NCBI RefSeq assembly: GCF_003464165.1
Contig: NZ_QSEK01000036.1
Coordinates: 1 to 26,442, forward strand
Origin: Eubacterium sp. AM49-13BH
Lineage (GTDB): Bacteria > Bacillota > Clostridia > Lachnospirales > Lachnospiraceae
DNA: 26,442 bases
Reading direction: 5' to 3'
Made by a program: the position numbers and the translations under genes. Position 1 is the first letter of the stretch. Every line of letters starts with the position of its first letter. Positions 25,605-26,442 of the stretch are shown in pieces. Below the pieces are notes generated by a model. It saw only the letters and a program-made list of their open reading frames with translations. It was not told where the DNA came from and did no database searches.

Positions 25605-26442
25605 ATGCCAAAGATAAGTGTTATTACGCCTGTCTATAAAGTTGAAGAATATTTAGGCAAATGTATCGATAGCATACTTGAACAAACATTTGAAGATTTT
25701 GAACTGATTATTGTCGATGATGGATCTCCTGATTCGTGTGGTAAAATAGCAGATGGATATTTAAGTAAAGATTCAAGGGTAAAAGTTATACATAAGGAAA
25801 ATGGTGGGGCACCAAGCGCTAGAAATAAAGGAATAGAAATAGCTACAGGTGAATGGTTTTATTTTCCTGATTCGGATGACTGGTTAGAATCAGATTATTT
25901 GGAGAAACTGTATAACGTTGCAGTCAAAACAGATGCTCAAATGGTAATATCCGGGTATACAATGGAGTATTTTGAGAATGGAACAAGTAATAGTTACAGT
26001 GTTTCAACACCTGAATTTGATTACAAAACACAGAATATGGTTAGAAATAATTTACATAATTATTTTGATAATATGATGATTGCTGTGCCATGGAACAAGT
26101 TATATAAAGCGGATTATATAATGAAAAATAATATTCGTTTTCCAGAACTAAAGTGGGATGATTTGCATTTTAATATGGAAGTAATTATGGATATTGAAAA
26201 AGTGGCTATATGTAGCAGTTCGGGATATCATTTCTTTAGATCAAGAATGGGGTCAGAAACAACGACTGTTTTTGATAACATGTTATATCAAAAGAGAAAA
26301 GAACAATTTGAACATGTTTTGAAGGTTTATCATCATTGGAAAGTTAATAATAGTGATATTCTAAAAATAATATATGGATATTATGCTTCTCGATTAGTTC
26401 AGTGTGTGCAAGAAATTGCGATAAGCATAATAGCAAAGAAGA
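25605..26442 (+). CDS. Family 2 glycosyltransferase (3' end outside the window)
   Basis: The visible 279 codons have no stop, so the gene runs past the window. The N-terminus is a typical GT-A fold of family 2: ISVITPVYKVEEYLGKCIDSI, split here as ISVITPVYK (4-12) and CIDSILEQTF, then ELIIVDDGSPD, NGGAPSARNKGI and the metal-binding PDSDDW near residues 86-91. Such enzymes add sugars to surface polysaccharide or teichoic acid from nucleotide sugars at the inner membrane face. The start ATG follows GAGGGGAAT. Codon use is more AT-rich than upstream, with CAA common for Gln where earlier genes use CAG, which suggests the edge of a transferred polysaccharide locus. Acceptor and sugar cannot be told. 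Confidence 0.85.
   Translation, partial: MPKISVITPVYKVEEYLGKCIDSILEQTFEDFELIIVDDGSPDSCGKIADGYLSKDSRVKVIHKENGGAPSARNKGIEIATGEWFYFPDSDDWLESDYLEKLYNVAVKTDAQMVISGYTMEYFENGTSNSYSVSTPEFDYKTQNMVRNNLHNYFDNMMIAVPWNKLYKADYIMKNNIRFPELKWDDLHFNMEVIMDIEKVAICSSSGYHFFRSRMGSETTTVFDNMLYQKRKEQFEHVLKVYHHWKVNNSDILKIIYGYYASRLVQCVQEIAISIIAKK

Overview
The window looks like chromosomal DNA of a low-GC Firmicute of the Lachnospiraceae. Purine genes, a vegetative-type AddAB helicase-nuclease, and two large secreted PL1 pectate lyases with Cys-rich and tyrosine-rich C-terminal repeats suggest a pectin-degrading gut species such as Lachnospira (Eubacterium) eligens. That assignment is inferred from protein families and style; no search was run.

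Layout. 1-720: no complete gene; a possible C-terminal tail of an upstream gene, an exact 89-bp tandem duplication, then four evenly spaced inverted repeats with the same arms (CCTACTA / TAGTAGG). 681-4577: promoter, pyrE, a 50-residue membrane peptide, a VanZ-like protein, a 104-residue membrane protein and an M29-type metallo-aminopeptidase with a long N-terminal extension, all on + and closely spaced. 4611-9552: a strong promoter with a perfect hairpin near the start point drives purE-purM-purN-purD, followed by an unusual histidyl-tRNA synthetase gene. 9559-10056 (-): a membrane-anchored protein with an FMN_bind-like tail. 10164-10889: a VanX-like lipoprotein dipeptidase with a changed zinc ligand. 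10890-11210: an intergenic region with a structured terminator element and phased heptamer repeats. 11211-25514: two PL1 pectate lyase genes in the same direction, on either side of addB-addA. The last 1.2 kb of the two lyase genes, including their terminators, are near-identical direct repeats exactly 10,485 bp apart. addB is intact; addA is broken by three single-base losses of frame. 25605-end: the start of a family 2 glycosyltransferase with different codon use.

How the parts work together. The first half is housekeeping: nucleotide synthesis (PyrE, PurEMND), translation (HisRS) and peptide turnover. The second half pairs extracellular pectin cleavage with DNA double-strand-break processing; this looks like chance neighbourhood, but it puts addBA inside a deletion-prone direct repeat. 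The least explained items are the 314-583 inverted-repeat array, the addA lesions, the different control regions of the two lyases, and the 10947-11067 element.
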